From the NCBI GenBank assembly GCA_033557835.1, contig JAWQRO010000028.1, positions 1 through 64,000 on the forward strand: a stretch of 64,000 nucleotides of DNA. The letters run 5' to 3'. The notes under the pieces are model-generated. The model did not search any database and was not told the origin of the DNA. It saw only the letters and a program-made list of their open reading frames with translations. Made by a program: the position numbers and the translations under genes. The DNA comes from Helochares maculicollis. Lineage: Eukaryota; Arthropoda; Insecta; Coleoptera; Hydrophilidae. Positions 63,096 through 64,000 of this stretch are shown here, piece by piece (the stretch's first letter is position 1; the number at the start of each line of letters is the position of its first letter).

Positions 63096-64000
63096 TTTAA
63101 ATACTAAACGTTAAGTTTGTTGCCTTTGTACTATATGGTTGATGGCAAGTTTCTTTCTATTTTGCATTTTATTTCAGTATCAGATCTGCTCATCGATAAT
63201 AGGTCCTTTAAAAACGAAGCTGAACTGAAATTGTTTTTGTAGAATTTACAAACACGTGTAAAAAAATCGACTACAAGCTCAACCAGGCTTGCCTTGCTCT
63301 TTTCTCGAAACAGCACATCCTGCTGCTGGATTAAACAAAATGCACCACGGGATATTTCTTGCAAAGTATATCAAAAGGCTTCCCTGAATATTTACTTTGT
63401 TCTTACCTTCTAAAGACCTGAGAAAATTTTTCATTCTCAAAAAATTCACTTGGACAGTAGTTTATTGCAATGATTTATATTTGAATCTACTGCATTTATC
63501 TCTAAATAATTTTTAAGAAAGAGATCAAGTGTTTTAAGTCACAAGCGACAATTTTTGTTCATGCATTAATCTATTATTAAATAATAGGAGCTCCAAGTGA
63601 TTATTTTAAAAATTCTCAAATGGGACCTAAGCGACATAAATAATGCACTCTGAAAGGCACCTCTTCATCAAAACCTAAGCGACAAGCCACAAAATGAACA
63701 TATCTTAGCGCAGATACATCTAAAGATGTTAATAAACCGTCCGCTATCCATCATACAAACTATGTTAATTAAAAGGAAGCGAAACGTATAAATAAGGGAT
63801 AATAATGCATAACAAATCTTTGAAGCGACAAATGTACCGTATAGAAATGCAACTTTATACTCGAGCTTTTTTTCTATTCATTTTTCTTGTGTTATTAATC
63901 CGCATGATATATGAGCCTCTGCCTTACTGGGTACCTTTGACGAGACTCTTCTTTTTCTAGCGGGACAGGAAACAGCCGAAAAAATGAAAAAACGATTCCT
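63096..64000. other. Downstream intergenic DNA to window end
   Basis: No supported feature; a 77-codon minus-strand frame (63131-63364) has no recognisable domain. Confidence 0.5.

Noticed and set aside
1..64000. tRNA, rRNA, CRISPR, bacterial operons, viral genes
   Set aside because: No B-box-like TTCGA(A/G)TCC in a foldable context, no spacer-repeat array and no bacterial or viral gene order were seen; the DNA is eukaryotic.
57681..64000. A neighbouring buttonhead (btd/Sp5-like) gene, known to be close to Sp8/9 in insects
   Set aside because: No second set of Sp fingers or Buttonhead box is present in the window; it may lie beyond either end.

Overview
The window looks like intron-rich, AT-rich nuclear DNA from an insect. 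The only clear protein-coding gene is an Sp-family zinc-finger transcription factor of the Sp8/Sp9 type (called Sp1 in Drosophila, Sp8 in beetles). The mobile elements are insect-type mariners and a non-LTR retrotransposon relic. The species cannot be fixed from the sequence; a holometabolous insect such as a beetle is a guess.

Layout: 1-14.4 kb is upstream non-coding DNA with simple repeats, a decayed non-LTR RNase H fragment (4.69-5.33 kb), an unexplained patch of overlapping ORFs (8.07-9.53 kb), and a repeat pair flanking a long hairpin (11.66-12.64 kb). At 14.47-15.07 kb lies a GC-richer promoter/5' leader region. A short first coding exon (exon 1A, 15074-15145, 24 codons, phase 0) ends in a consensus donor. 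A second possible first exon (exon 1B, 28259-28339, 27 codons, also phase 0) sits 13 kb downstream. The main exon, 56340-57680, encodes the Sp box, the Buttonhead box, three C2H2 fingers and the stop codon. The 3' UTR probably ends near 58.55 kb. The intron is about 41 kb from exon 1A, or 28 kb from exon 1B.

The intron holds two kinds of material. One is AT-rich filler with two degenerate tandem-repeat arrays (24.85-26.48 and 31.06-32.40 kb), minisatellites near 51.5-51.9 kb, (AT)n tracts and a truncated mariner (21.89-22.75 kb). The other is a set of compositionally distinct islands that look like cis-regulatory modules, at 19.3-19.8, 20.3-20.7, 27.1-27.35, 35.5-35.8, 38.2-38.5, 42.3-42.5, 46.15-46.6, 49.45-50.2 and 51.7-53.2 kb. 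Several carry TCF (Wnt effector), POU or homeodomain-like sites, as might be expected for a limb/head patterning gene regulated by Wnt. Downstream of the gene, 61835-63093 is a full-length but inactivated mariner with both terminal repeats and TA target duplications.

I see no operon-like or novel multi-gene system. The most useful observations are the two alternative phase-0 first exons of the Sp gene, a TCF site directly abutting a Helper site in the intron, and two strong RNA-hairpin candidates.
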